Source: Bin87 sp963665395
GTDB lineage: Bacteria > Chloroflexota > Dehalococcoidia > Lucifugimonadales > UBA3495
Direction of reading: 5' to 3'
DNA length: 64,000 nt
Assembly (NCBI GenBank): GCA_963665395.2
Contig: OY762251.1
Coordinates: 2,356,001 to 2,420,000 of the forward strand
Shown here: piece by piece, positions 35,171 to 43,972 of the stretch
Numbering within the stretch: position 1 is the first letter of the stretch
Layout: the number at the start of each line of letters is the position of its first letter
The notes under the pieces: model-generated
Seen by the model: the letters and a program-made list of their open reading frames with translations, nothing else
Told to the model about the DNA's origin: nothing
Database searches by the model: none
Program-made: the position numbers and the translations under genes

Positions 35171-36400
35171 ATGCCACGGCCAGAAAGATCAATGCCGACC
35201 CCCGATGCCGCGCCCTCCGCTCCGCTGGAGGGCATCCGCGTCATAGAGTGGGGCGAAGGCATTTCCGCTCCCTTCTGCGCCAAGATACTGGCCGAATTTG
35301 GCGCCGACGTAATCAAGGTTGAACCGCCGTCCGGCGACCGCGCCCGCCGGCTTGGCCCGTTCCCCGGAGGAATCCCGCATCCTGAGCGCAGCGGGCTGTT
35401 CCTGATTTCCAACTTGGGAAAGCGGGGCGTGACCCTGGATACCGCTGCTTCATCCGGTATTGAGCAACTCCATAAGCTACTCGAAACAGCCGACGTCTTC
35501 GTTGAAAATCAACCTTACGATTTACTGAATGATGCCGGCATCGCCGAAGGACACCTGCGCCGGCGGCATCCTCACCTGATCACCGTTTCGATTTCGCCGT
35601 ACGGAAGAACCGGGAATTACCGCGAATACGCCGGCTACGACTTGCAGATCAACGCGCTTAGCGGCATGAGTTTCGGCACCGGTCACACCCACCGGGAACC
35701 CTTGACCACACCCGGTCAGCAAGCATCGTACCTGGCCGGCTTGGGAGGGGCATTTGCGGCCATGGTAGGATTGCTGGCCCGAGAATCAGCCGGGGGCACT
35801 ACGGAGGGTCAGTACATTGATGTCGCCGATTCAGGGATCATCGCCACGCTGCTTACCGGCTACCATCTGCCTACGTTCATCTATCGCGGCATCGCCGGTT
35901 CCCGCTCCGGCAACCGTATGCGACTCGGTCTGTTTCCCAACTGCGTCCTGCCCTGCCGCGACGGATACGTCTGCATCGACGCCCCGCAGCTGGAACAGTA
36001 CCAACGCTTCCTGAACCTGCTGGGCGATCCGGACTGGATCGACAATCCCCGCTATCGCGACCGCCGGGCGATGAGCGACCAATACCCTGAAGAGGCGGAA
36101 AACCTCATCGCGCCCTGGTTCATGGAGCGCGACAAAGCCGAAATCCTGCAACTGTGTCTGGAAAACCGCATCCCATGTGCCCCCGTGTTGACCATTGACG
36201 AGATGCTCGAATCTCCACAATTGCGGGAACGGGCCTGGTTCCGCGACCACGACCATCCCGAGGCCGGTCAGTTCCGTTACCCCGGGGCGCCCGTCCGGCT
36301 TAACGGCTCCCCGTGCCGCATCGTGCGGCCGGCTCCGCTGCTGGGTCAGCACAATCACGAGGTGTTCGGGACGCAGCGTTACGCATCGGTTCCACGTTGA
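35171..36400 (+). CDS. CaiB/BaiF family CoA-transferase
   Basis: A class III CoA-transferase of 409 residues that would move CoA between carboxylic acids. The family N-terminus is GIRVIEWGEGISAPFCAKIL, AEFGADVIKVEPPSGD; other marks are YDLQINALSGMSF near residue 156 and the conserved GQYIDVADSGI. The stop overlaps the next CoA-transferase (TGATG), so the two are probably subunits of a heteromer or act in sequence. Start taken as ATG 35171; ATG 35192 is an alternative. Confidence 0.88.
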   Translation: MPRPERSMPTPDAAPSAPLEGIRVIEWGEGISAPFCAKILAEFGADVIKVEPPSGDRARRLGPFPGGIPHPERSGLFLISNLGKRGVTLDTAASSGIEQLHKLLETADVFVENQPYDLLNDAGIAEGHLRRRHPHLITVSISPYGRTGNYREYAGYDLQINALSGMSFGTGHTHREPLTTPGQQASYLAGLGGAFAAMVGLLARESAGGTTEGQYIDVADSGIIATLLTGYHLPTFIYRGIAGSRSGNRMRLGLFPNCVLPCRDGYVCIDAPQLEQYQRFLNLLGDPDWIDNPRYRDRRAMSDQYPEEAENLIAPWFMERDKAEILQLCLENRIPCAPVLTIDEMLESPQLRERAWFRDHDHPEAGQFRYPGAPVRLNGSPCRIVRPAPLLGQHNHEVFGTQRYASVPR

Positions 36401-37662
36401 TGACTCCGCTTCCGCTACGCAGTGTTCGCGTGGTTGATCTCGGCAGCGCCTGGGCTGGTCCCATGGCCGGGCAACTGCTCGCCGATATGGGCGCGGAGGT
36501 CATTAAGGTGGAAAGCCGCGCCCGCATGGACGGTATGCGCTTGGGCCGGCCCATGATACCCATCGCCAATCACGGCGAAGACCTCGCCGGCGGCGACCGG
36601 GGCTTGTGGCCCGAGTTGCAACCCGTATTCCACGGCCTCAACCGGAACAAGTTGAGTGTAACCCTCAACCTACGTACCGACCTGGGCCGCGACATCCTCA
36701 GGAGGTTGGCCGCCGTAAGCGACGTGGCGCTGTCCAATTTCTCGCCCGGTGTTTTGCAACGCCTGGGCATGGACTACGAGACGCTTCGCGCCGTCAAACC
36801 CGACATCATCGTTGCTGGGATGCCGGCCTTCGGAGACGCTGGCCCGCTGCGCGACATGGTCGCCTACGCCCCTATAATCCAGGCCATGTCGGGTATGATG
36901 AGCCTGGTTGGCTACCCGCCCGAGGAGGACGAGCCTTTGGTCGGCGAATTGCAGGCCGCCTGGAGCGACACCGTGGCCGCCTTATGCGCGGCCCTGGGAG
37001 TGGTCGCCGCCCTTCGCCACCGCAACCGGACCGGCGCGGGTCAGTACGTCGAAGCGGCGCATCTGGAAGGGACAACCGCGCTATTGGGCGTTCCCATGCT
37101 CCAATACCAAATGACCGGCATAGTTCCCGGGCCGCCGGGCAACGATGATCCCGAATTTGCCCCCCACAACAACTATCCGTGCTCCGGGGAAGACGCCTGG
37201 GTCGCCATTGCCGTGCGGACTGATGCTGAATGGAAAGCGCTTGTCCAGGTCATCGCAGACGACGCGCTATCCGGGGATCTCCGGTTCGCAAACGCGCTGC
37301 TCCGTTGGGAAAACCGCCGCGCCCTGGACGAGATCATCTCCTCCTGGACTCGCGCGCTGACACCCCGGCAGGTGATGGAACGCCTGCAAGACGTCGGCGT
37401 TGCCGCCATGCCCGTCATGAACATCGCCGATCAGTTCGCGGACCCACACCTCAACGCCCGCGAAACCTACGCCGAAATCGACCACCCCCACGTCGGCGCC
37501 GAGATGCTCTACGGCGTGCCCTGGCGTTTCGGCGACACTCCCGGCGGCGTCCGCGCGCCGGCGCCGCTATTGGGCCAGCACAACAGGTATGTTCTCAATG
37601 AATTGCTCGGCATCGACGACGCCACCGTTGCGAGATTGACCGAGGAGCAAGTGGTCTATTAA
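36400..37662 (+). CDS. CaiB/BaiF family CoA-transferase, second paralogue
   Basis: The 420-residue protein opens with SVRVVDLGSAWAGPMAGQLLADMGAEVIKVESRARMD and carries DMVAYAPIIQAMSGMM and GQYVEAAHLEGTTAL. It differs clearly from the upstream paralogue, so this is an old duplication rather than a recent copy. The coupled start at 36400 suggests equal production. Paired class III CoA-transferases are common in benzylsuccinate- and mesaconyl-type pathways, but no pathway gene here tells the substrate. Confidence 0.87.
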   Translation: MTPLPLRSVRVVDLGSAWAGPMAGQLLADMGAEVIKVESRARMDGMRLGRPMIPIANHGEDLAGGDRGLWPELQPVFHGLNRNKLSVTLNLRTDLGRDILRRLAAVSDVALSNFSPGVLQRLGMDYETLRAVKPDIIVAGMPAFGDAGPLRDMVAYAPIIQAMSGMMSLVGYPPEEDEPLVGELQAAWSDTVAALCAALGVVAALRHRNRTGAGQYVEAAHLEGTTALLGVPMLQYQMTGIVPGPPGNDDPEFAPHNNYPCSGEDAWVAIAVRTDAEWKALVQVIADDALSGDLRFANALLRWENRRALDEIISSWTRALTPRQVMERLQDVGVAAMPVMNIADQFADPHLNARETYAEIDHPHVGAEMLYGVPWRFGDTPGGVRAPAPLLGQHNRYVLNELLGIDDATVARLTEEQVVY

Positions 37663-37764
37663 CCACTATCCCACCGCAATAGCTGCTGGCCGCAAGGCGT
37701 GTGCGCGGGCGCGAAAATGCTATTATGACGACCAATTGAAGATACTTGCGGAGCGCCGATACCC

Positions 37765-39048
37765 ATGGCCACCATCAAACCCTTCCGAGGCTGCCGCTTC
37801 AACCCCGACGCGGTGGGCAGCCTATCCTCCGTAATCTGCCCACCCTACGACATGATCGGCCCGGAGCTGAAAGCGGAACTCCAACAGCGCAGCCCCTACA
37901 ACGCCGTGCATCTCGAAGGCGGCGAGCAACCCGATCCGGTTGACCCTCAAACCGGTTACCGACAGGCGGCGGCATTGTTCAGCGGTTGGCTGGCCGATGG
38001 CATTCTGACCAGGGACGAAACTCCCTCCTTCTACCTGATGAGCCACACCTATGATTTCGCAGGACGGCATTACCAACACCTGGGGTTGTTTGCCGACGTG
38101 TTGGTAGAGGATTACGACGCTGGGGCCGTTTTCCCCCACGAGTTCACCAGGGAACCCGCCGTGTTGGACCGGGTGGCGTTGCTCGATGCCTGCCAGGCTC
38201 AATTCAGCCCGATAATGTCGCTGTATCGTGACTCGGAAGGCGCCTTGCGAAACATTTTTGACGGTATCAGTTCCGATTCACCGGACGCCGCCGCCAACAC
38301 CCCGGCCGGCGGCGACGCCCGGCTGTGGCGCATCGCTGATCCCGCTGTCCAGGCCAAAATCAACGATGCCTTCGCCAACCGACCTGTGTTCCTGGCCGAT
38401 GGACACCACCGCTATGAAGCCGCGCTACGCTACCGGCGCGGGCAATCCGCCGGCGCTCAGTCGGACCGGCAGGCCGCCGCCAACTACGTGATGATGACGC
38501 TCATCGAGTTTGACGATCCGGGACTTCTGCTGCTGCCTTATCACCGGGTGCTCCAGGGGTTGTCCCCGGAACAGTTGGCCGCGGTGCGCCTCAAGATGGA
38601 CGACATATTTGACGCGCGGCCCTTGCATCCCGACATCACCCCCTCGGCCGCAGTGGGAGAGGTTACCCGAATCGGTGAAAACGGCCATTGTTTCGCCGTT
38701 TTTTGGGCGGACGCGCCTCCCACCGTCCACACCTTGCGCCCAAAGGCAGACCTGGGTTCCTGGGGTTCGTTGGCCGTTTCGGAGGCTTGGGTGTTGCAGG
38801 AACGCGTACTCTCGCCGGTTTTGGGCGAAGCCCTGGCCCGGCACGTTGACTACAGCCCCGACCACGACGCCATCGCCCAGGGCGTCGCCGCCGGAGCGCG
38901 CCAGGCGGCTATTCTCCTCAAGCCCTTCCCACTGGAACCCTTCCGGCAGATCGTCAGCGCCGGCAACCGTCTCCCTCCGAAATCCACCTTCTTCTACCCC
39001 AAGCTGCCTACGGGGCTGGTCATCAACCAGCTGGCGGGGAGCCTGTAG
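37765..39048 (+). CDS. DUF1015 family protein
   Basis: The 427-residue protein matches the DUF1015 pattern: IKPFRGCRFNPDAVGSLSSV, CPPYDMI at the N-terminus, SFYLMSHTYDF, FPHEFTR, and the strongly conserved LADGHHRYEAALRYR near residue 210. No catalytic activity is established by the sequence; the conserved His/Glu cluster suggests a metal or phosphate site. It stands alone between CoA-transferases and the Uma2 pair. Confidence 0.85.
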   Translation: MATIKPFRGCRFNPDAVGSLSSVICPPYDMIGPELKAELQQRSPYNAVHLEGGEQPDPVDPQTGYRQAAALFSGWLADGILTRDETPSFYLMSHTYDFAGRHYQHLGLFADVLVEDYDAGAVFPHEFTREPAVLDRVALLDACQAQFSPIMSLYRDSEGALRNIFDGISSDSPDAAANTPAGGDARLWRIADPAVQAKINDAFANRPVFLADGHHRYEAALRYRRGQSAGAQSDRQAAANYVMMTLIEFDDPGLLLLPYHRVLQGLSPEQLAAVRLKMDDIFDARPLHPDITPSAAVGEVTRIGENGHCFAVFWADAPPTVHTLRPKADLGSWGSLAVSEAWVLQERVLSPVLGEALARHVDYSPDHDAIAQGVAAGARQAAILLKPFPLEPFRQIVSAGNRLPPKSTFFYPKLPTGLVINQLAGSL

Positions 39049-39063
39049 CCAGGAGGTTACGTC

Positions 39064-39666
39064 ATGACTACCGCCGTTACGACGACGGCTCTTGCTGCGT
39101 CCTCGCCGCTAATTTCACCGACCCGGCGCCGGTTCACGGTGGAGGAATACTGCGCCATGGCCGAGGCCGGGATTCTGGCGGAAGACGAGCGCATTGAGTT
39201 GCTGGACGGAGAGATTATCCTGATGCCCCCGCTAAACCCGCCCCACGAGTCCGGAACCGACCAATTGAACGACCAACTGCTGTACCCGTTGCATGGCCGC
39301 GCTTTGGTCAGGGTTCAAGGCTCAATTCTGCTTGATGACGATAGCCTGCCCCAGCCGGACATCGCGGTTTTGCGGTTGCGGGACAATTATCAGCGTGAAC
39401 GGGCAGCGGCGGCCGACGTGCTCTTGCTGATTGAAGTGTCCGACAGCACCTTGCGGTATGACCGCGAGGTGAAACTGCCCCGCTACGCCGCCGCGGGCAT
39501 CCCCGAGGTGTGGATCGTTAACCTGAGGACGCGGCAGGTAGAAGCCTACAATGACCCGAGGGACGGGGTTTATCAAGGCCGGCGAGTAGTTGGGGCAGAC
39601 GGCAGCATCAGCCCGCGGGCGTTCCCGGACGTAACGCTGGCGGTGGCGGACTTTTTACTGGAGTGA
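39064..39666 (+). CDS. Uma2-family (DUF820) restriction-endonuclease-fold protein
   Basis: The 200-residue protein belongs to the PD-(D/E)XK Uma2 family. Marks are RRFTVEEYCAMAEAGIL, the ERIELLDGEIILMPP segment, LPQPDIAVLRLRD with the metal-binding Asp, and LLLIEVSDSTLRYDREVKLPRYAAAGIPEVWIV with the Glu and Lys of the nuclease core. These proteins are often multicopy and their targets are unknown. AGGAGG precedes the ATG. A second copy follows within ten bases. Confidence 0.85.
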   Translation: MTTAVTTTALAASSPLISPTRRRFTVEEYCAMAEAGILAEDERIELLDGEIILMPPLNPPHESGTDQLNDQLLYPLHGRALVRVQGSILLDDDSLPQPDIAVLRLRDNYQRERAAAADVLLLIEVSDSTLRYDREVKLPRYAAAGIPEVWIVNLRTRQVEAYNDPRDGVYQGRRVVGADGSISPRAFPDVTLAVADFLLE

Positions 39667-39675
39667 GGTGATGCC

Positions 39676-40260
39676 ATGACCACTGCTGCCCTGCCCACGC
39701 AGACTGCTGGGCCAACCCGGCGTCGGTTCACAGTGGAGGAATACTGCGCCATGGTGGAGACCGGTATTCTGGCGGAAGCGGAACGGATTGAACTGCTGGA
39801 CGGAGAGATTTTCGTAATGCCGCCTATTGGAACGCCCCATGAAGACGGAACGACCCGACTGAGCAGCGGCCTGATCTACCGGCTTTACGGTCGTGCCTGG
39901 GTCAGGGTGCAGAACTCGGTCAAACTCGACGACTACGGTTTGCCGGAACCGGACATCGCCGTGGTGCGGCTACGTGACGACTATCACCGGGAGCGGGCCA
40001 CACCGGCCGACGTGCTCCTGCTGATTGAAGTAGCCGATACTTCTCTGGAATATGATCGGGAAGTGAAACTGCCGCGCTACGCCGCCGCCGGTATCCCCGA
40101 GGTGTGGATCGTTAACCTGCGGACGCGGCAGGTAGAAGCCTACCATGACCCGAGGGACGGGGCTTATCAAGGCCGGCGAGTGATTGGGGCAGACGGCAGC
40201 ATCAGCCCGCGGGCGTTCCCTGACGTCGTTCTGAACGTGGCCGACTTTCTACTCAGCTAG
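39676..40260 (+). CDS. Uma2-family (DUF820) restriction-endonuclease-fold protein, tandem copy
   Basis: The 194-residue paralogue of the 39064 gene has the same core (ERIELLDGEIFVMPP, LPEPDIAVVRLRD, LLLIEVADTSLEYDREVKLP). The N-terminal parts differ, while the last third is almost identical at DNA level (39481-39634 against 40075-40228). This points to recent duplication or gene conversion. It is ten bases downstream and in the same operon. Confidence 0.85.
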   Translation: MTTAALPTQTAGPTRRRFTVEEYCAMVETGILAEAERIELLDGEIFVMPPIGTPHEDGTTRLSSGLIYRLYGRAWVRVQNSVKLDDYGLPEPDIAVVRLRDDYHRERATPADVLLLIEVADTSLEYDREVKLPRYAAAGIPEVWIVNLRTRQVEAYHDPRDGAYQGRRVIGADGSISPRAFPDVVLNVADFLLS

Positions 40261-40346
40261 CGTGTTTTCGATAATAGTATCGCTCACAAGGCTGAACGCG
40301 GGCGCTGGAATCGCCAGCAACGAACTCTGCCGAAATTCGACAACGC

Positions 40347-40376
40347 CCGACAGATTTCGTAGATTTCTGATATAAT
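40347..40376 (+). promoter_or_regulatory. Possible promoter of the aminotransferase gene
   Basis: A consensus -10 TATAAT (40371-40376) lies about 55 bases before the start codon in locally AT-rich sequence. The -35 side (CCGACA, 40347-40352, 18-base spacer) is weaker. The remaining upstream gap (40261-40346) shows no other feature. Confidence 0.5.
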
Positions 40377-40433
40377 ATTCGGCGTTGTGTCAACATCTGC
40401 CACCCAAATTAGTATCTCCCAGGAGCTTCCCCG

Positions 40434-41549
40434 ATGACCTTGACCAAAATTGAACCCCAGAACCTGCGCACCCCCGGCCCCACGCCTATCCCCGACGACA
40501 TCGTCGAGGAAATGTCGTTGCCCATGATCAACCACCGGGGGCCGGAGTTCAAGGAACTGATCGAGGCCACCACCGCCGGATTGAAACAGGTCTTCATGAC
40601 CACCAACGACCTCTATATCCTCACCTCCAGCGGCACGGGCGCTTTGGAAGCGGCAGTGGTCAACACCCTGTCTCCCGGCGACAAGGTCATCGCTGCCACC
40701 GCTGGTTCCTTCGGCGACCGGTTCGTGCAGATCGCCGAAGGTTACGGCGCGGACGTCACCCGCATGGACTTTGAATGGGGCGATGCCATCGATCCGGACG
40801 CCATCCGATCCGAGCTGCAGAAAGACCCTGCCGTCAAAGCCGTCCTGGTAACGCATAACGAGACCTCCACCGGCGTTACCCACGACCTGGAGGCCATCGC
40901 GCGGGTAGTAAAGGGCGAATTCGACAAGTTGCTGCTGGTGGACGCGGTCAGCAGCCTCGGTTGCATCCCCCTCCCGGTTGACGGCTGGGACTGCGACCTG
41001 GTGGCGACCGGCTCCCAGAAGGGCTTTATGATCCCGCCGGGCCTGGCCTTCATCAGTATCAGCGCCCGTGGCTGGGAAGCCTACCAGGACGCCAAAATGC
41101 CCCGGTTCTATTTCGACCTGATGGCCGCCGAGCGTTCTTTGGCGCGCGGTCAAACTCCCTGGACTCCAAACGTGGCCTTGCTCTACGGCCTGCGCCTGGG
41201 CCTGGACCGCATTCTGAACGAGGGGCTTGAAACGGTGTACGAGCGTCACGCGGACGTCGCCGAGTATTGCCGCGCCGGCGTCAAGGCGTTGGGCCTTCAA
41301 CTCCTCGCCAACGACGAAACCCGCGCCTCCAATACCGTCACCGGTATAAAGATGCCCGAGGAAGTCGACGGCGGCAAGTTTATGGCGATGATGCGAGAGG
41401 AGGAGGGCGTGGTGCTGGCCGGTGGACAGGGCAAGCTGACCGGCCACTGCTTCCGCATCGGACACCTCGGTTGGGTCACCAAAGAAGATATCTCCGAAGT
41501 TCTGGAGGCCCTTGAGCGGGTGCTGCCCAAGGTCGGTTTCAAGGGTTAG
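40434..41549 (+). CDS. Class V PLP-dependent aminotransferase (alanine/serine-glyoxylate type)
   Basis: The 371-residue enzyme opens with LRTPGPTPIPDDI and MINHRGPEF, the signature of alanine-glyoxylate and serine-glyoxylate aminotransferases. The PLP lysine is Lys196 in VATGSQKGFMIPPG, and the cofactor Asp lies in LLVDAVSSLGC. AGGAG is nine bases before ATG. The donor is uncertain: alanine, serine, aspartate and phosphonate-type aminotransferases share this fold. Confidence 0.88.
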   Translation: MTLTKIEPQNLRTPGPTPIPDDIVEEMSLPMINHRGPEFKELIEATTAGLKQVFMTTNDLYILTSSGTGALEAAVVNTLSPGDKVIAATAGSFGDRFVQIAEGYGADVTRMDFEWGDAIDPDAIRSELQKDPAVKAVLVTHNETSTGVTHDLEAIARVVKGEFDKLLLVDAVSSLGCIPLPVDGWDCDLVATGSQKGFMIPPGLAFISISARGWEAYQDAKMPRFYFDLMAAERSLARGQTPWTPNVALLYGLRLGLDRILNEGLETVYERHADVAEYCRAGVKALGLQLLANDETRASNTVTGIKMPEEVDGGKFMAMMREEEGVVLAGGQGKLTGHCFRIGHLGWVTKEDISEVLEALERVLPKVGFKG

Positions 41550-41571
41550 ACTTTCAACATCTGGACAATCG

Positions 41572-41595
41572 AGGGGCGGATTATCATTCGCCCCT
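41572..41595. repeat. 24-bp imperfect palindrome (GGGGCG-AT family)
   Basis: AGGGGCGGAT...ATTCGCCCCT, a degenerate member of the family at 28912 and 31515. It lies between the aminotransferase and the following cassette and may terminate the former. Confidence 0.65.
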
Positions 41596-41611
41596 ACGTT
41601 TATATCGAGCC

Positions 41612-42073
41612 ATGTCAACGAACTCGCAATTGCAGCAGGCCATGGCGGCTTTGCGTCTGTCGCTGGCCGAAATCCGCCATAAAGAAGAACAATTTGACGC
41701 CTCCATTAACCAGTTCCGCACCCAACTGCGGCGATTGCCGAGACAAACCATTTACGGCCGCGCTCCACTGGATATGGCGCTGTCTGCCATGGGCGAAATC
41801 GAGGAACGCTTGCGGGACGCTGAAGACAACCGCCGGCGTTTGCTCACAGTCAAAAAGGCGGCGTTGGACGAACTGGCAGCCCTGGAGTCGGTGCAGCAGG
41901 TTGACGAGGCGCGCAAGGCCCTGGCGCAGCTGAGACAGCAATTTGGGCGTCAGCCGGCATCCGCGGAAGCCGCCGCCGAAATCCGCCGCCTGGAGCAATT
42001 CATCGCCCAGCACAGCCGGCGCGCGGAACAGACCATCACCGCCAACTTTGAGGAGCGGCGCGGCCAGGGTTAG
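41612..42073 (+). CDS. Uncharacterised all-helical coiled-coil protein, first gene of the ATPase-nuclease cassette
   Basis: The 153 residues are nearly all predicted helix with Leu/Ala heptads, for instance NSQLQQAMAALRLSLAEI and IEERLRDAEDNRRRLL. Cysteine is absent and there is no membrane segment. No family is recognised. It ends 15 bases before the AAA ATPase gene in the same direction, suggesting a three-gene operon. It could be a sensor, scaffold or antitoxin-like partner, but may simply be an unrelated neighbour. Confidence 0.6.
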   Translation: MSTNSQLQQAMAALRLSLAEIRHKEEQFDASINQFRTQLRRLPRQTIYGRAPLDMALSAMGEIEERLRDAEDNRRRLLTVKKAALDELAALESVQQVDEARKALAQLRQQFGRQPASAEAAAEIRRLEQFIAQHSRRAEQTITANFEERRGQG

Positions 42074-42088
42074 TGCTACACTGACCCC

Positions 42089-43399
42089 ATGGACAGCATA
42101 ACGCTCCAAAATTACCGCTGCTTCGGCAGCGAAGCGCAGACGGCGCGCCTGGCGCCGCTGACGTTGCTGGTCGGCCCCAACAGCACGGGCAAAACGTCGT
42201 TCCTGGCGCTGATACGGGCGCTTTGGGATGTGGCGTTTCGGGAGGTGGTGCCGAATTTTCGGGAGGAACCCTACGATTTGGGGTCGTGGGATGAGGTTGT
42301 CTATCGCCCCACGATTCGCGGAAAAACGGCCGATACGTTTGGCGCGGAGTTCGCATTTTCTCGCTATCGTGATAACCCGCATTCGACCATGGGATTCAGC
42401 ACTCGCATTGGTCGTGTCGGAGGGTTCCCGGTTCCAATGGTAAGGACCATCACCGGTGAGGACGAAGCCATCACCATAAAATCATCTGACGATGGCTCCG
42501 ACCTTATTCTCTACCGCAAAGATGAAACAACGGTTGAGCGTCCTTGGACCGGGAAACGAGTAGACCCGCTAACGCTGTTACCCTTCCGATGGTTTTTGAA
42601 TATTGCGCACGAATGGGGATCGGCAGACAACGGAGCATGGCAAGTCGAATTTAGCTCCAAACATTTCGAAGCGCTCTTAATTGCATTCGCACGTGGTGTG
42701 CGCGGCTCTCTCCGTCCTTTCGCCGGCGCCCCAATGCGTTCCCGTCCACATCGCACCTACGACCCATCGCTATTAGCACATGATGCGGAAGGCGATTATA
42801 TCCCCAGCTACCTGGCGAACCTGTCGCGCCGGGATGCAGACAACTGGCAATTGCTCAAAGCCAGACTTGAGGACTTTGGCAAAGCATCAGAGCTGTTCGA
42901 CGAAATCTCCATCCGATCATTCGGCAAATCTGACGGCGACCCGTTCCAAATCCAAGTTCGCAAGCATGGCAAGCGTCGTAAAGGCCCTTGGCGCAACCTG
43001 ATTGACGTGGGCTATGGCGTCAGCCAAGCATTGCCGCTGCTGACCGAGTTGTTGCGTCCCGACGCCCCCACAATGTTCCTTCTCCAGCAGCCCGAAGTAC
43101 ACCTGCACCCCCAGGCTCAGGCTGCCTTGGCTACCCTGTTCTGCTCGGTAGCCGCCGGGGGCCGGCAGCTGATAATCGAAACCCACAGCGACTACATCAT
43201 TGACCGGGCGCGGATGGACGTGCGCGACAAAGTTACCGGCCTGAAGCCCGAAGATGTATCCATTCTTTACTTTGAGCCGAGGGATTTGAACGTGAAGATC
43301 CACTCCATCCGGTTGGATGAGATGGGCAACGTACTGGATGCGCCGCCGGGTTACCGGCAGTTCTTCACTGATGAGATGATGAGGTCCATCGGGTTATAG
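42089..43399 (+). CDS. ABC-type AAA ATPase (OLD/Septu PtuA-like class)
   Basis: The 436-residue protein is an AAA_15/AAA_21-type ATPase. It begins ITLQNYRCFG, has Walker A VGPNSTGKTSF (residues 28-38), an ABC-type signature DVGYGVSQALPLLTELL, Walker B FLLQQPEVHLHP near residue 327, and the H-loop IIETHSDYIIDR. The C-terminus (NVKIHSIRLDEMGNVLD, PPGYRQFFTDE) resembles the DUF3696-like tail. There is no TOPRIM domain, so it is not OLD itself. The central part uses more A/T-rich codons than its neighbours, a sign of transfer. The nuclease gene starts on the next base after its stop. Such ATPases sense invasion and license a partner nuclease in defence systems. Confidence 0.88.
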   Translation: MDSITLQNYRCFGSEAQTARLAPLTLLVGPNSTGKTSFLALIRALWDVAFREVVPNFREEPYDLGSWDEVVYRPTIRGKTADTFGAEFAFSRYRDNPHSTMGFSTRIGRVGGFPVPMVRTITGEDEAITIKSSDDGSDLILYRKDETTVERPWTGKRVDPLTLLPFRWFLNIAHEWGSADNGAWQVEFSSKHFEALLIAFARGVRGSLRPFAGAPMRSRPHRTYDPSLLAHDAEGDYIPSYLANLSRRDADNWQLLKARLEDFGKASELFDEISIRSFGKSDGDPFQIQVRKHGKRRKGPWRNLIDVGYGVSQALPLLTELLRPDAPTMFLLQQPEVHLHPQAQAALATLFCSVAAGGRQLIIETHSDYIIDRARMDVRDKVTGLKPEDVSILYFEPRDLNVKIHSIRLDEMGNVLDAPPGYRQFFTDEMMRSIGL

Positions 43400-43897
43400 A
43401 TGTGCGCCATCATAGACAATGACGTTGTTCACCAGCTATTTGGAGCAAATCCAACGGAGCCCGCTCTTTACTTTCTGCGGTGGTTGAGCCGGAGAAACGG
43501 TGGAGTTGTCGTTGCCGGCGGCCGTCTTTATCGGGAACTGGCCCAGAACCCGAAATTCCTCCAGTTTTTCACTGACAGGTTTCAAGCAGGACGTGCCCGA
43601 CGGATACCGAACCCATCGGTGGATGCTGAAGAAGCCGAGTTACAGGCATTGCAAACCAGATCAAACGACACGCACGTACTCGCGTTAGCTCGTGTCAGCG
43701 GCGCGCGACTGTTGTTTACCAACGACGATGACCTAAAGCAGGATTTCACCAATCCAGACCTAATCCCTGGAACACCGGGCCAAATTTACACTACTAACCG
43801 AGGTAGGAGGGTTCGAAGGTACGCTCCGCAGGAAATGGCCCGCGTGACGCGAACCCACCGCAACCTGCTCCGCCGCACCGATCTCTGCGAAGCATGA
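43400..43897 (+). CDS. PIN-like nuclease, partner of the AAA ATPase
   Basis: The 165-residue protein has acidic residues in PIN order: Asp6 and Asp8 in AIIDNDVVHQ, Glu46 in LYRELAQN, Asp90 in SNDTHVLALARVSG and Asp109-111 in LFTNDDDLKQDF. The tail is basic (RGRRVRRYAPQEMARVTRTHRN), suited to RNA binding. Its ATG directly follows the ATPase stop with no gap, so production is coupled. Assignment rests on motif order, not on recognised close relatives. The likely role is a toxin-like RNase or nick-forming nuclease under ATPase control. Confidence 0.72.
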   Translation: MCAIIDNDVVHQLFGANPTEPALYFLRWLSRRNGGVVVAGGRLYRELAQNPKFLQFFTDRFQAGRARRIPNPSVDAEEAELQALQTRSNDTHVLALARVSGARLLFTNDDDLKQDFTNPDLIPGTPGQIYTTNRGRRVRRYAPQEMARVTRTHRNLLRRTDLCEA

Positions 43898-43972
43898 TTT
43901 GGCTGGGCGGTGTTGTGGTATATTTATGCGGCATTTTGACGCCTATTCACGGTCAGCAGGAGCGCTCACACC

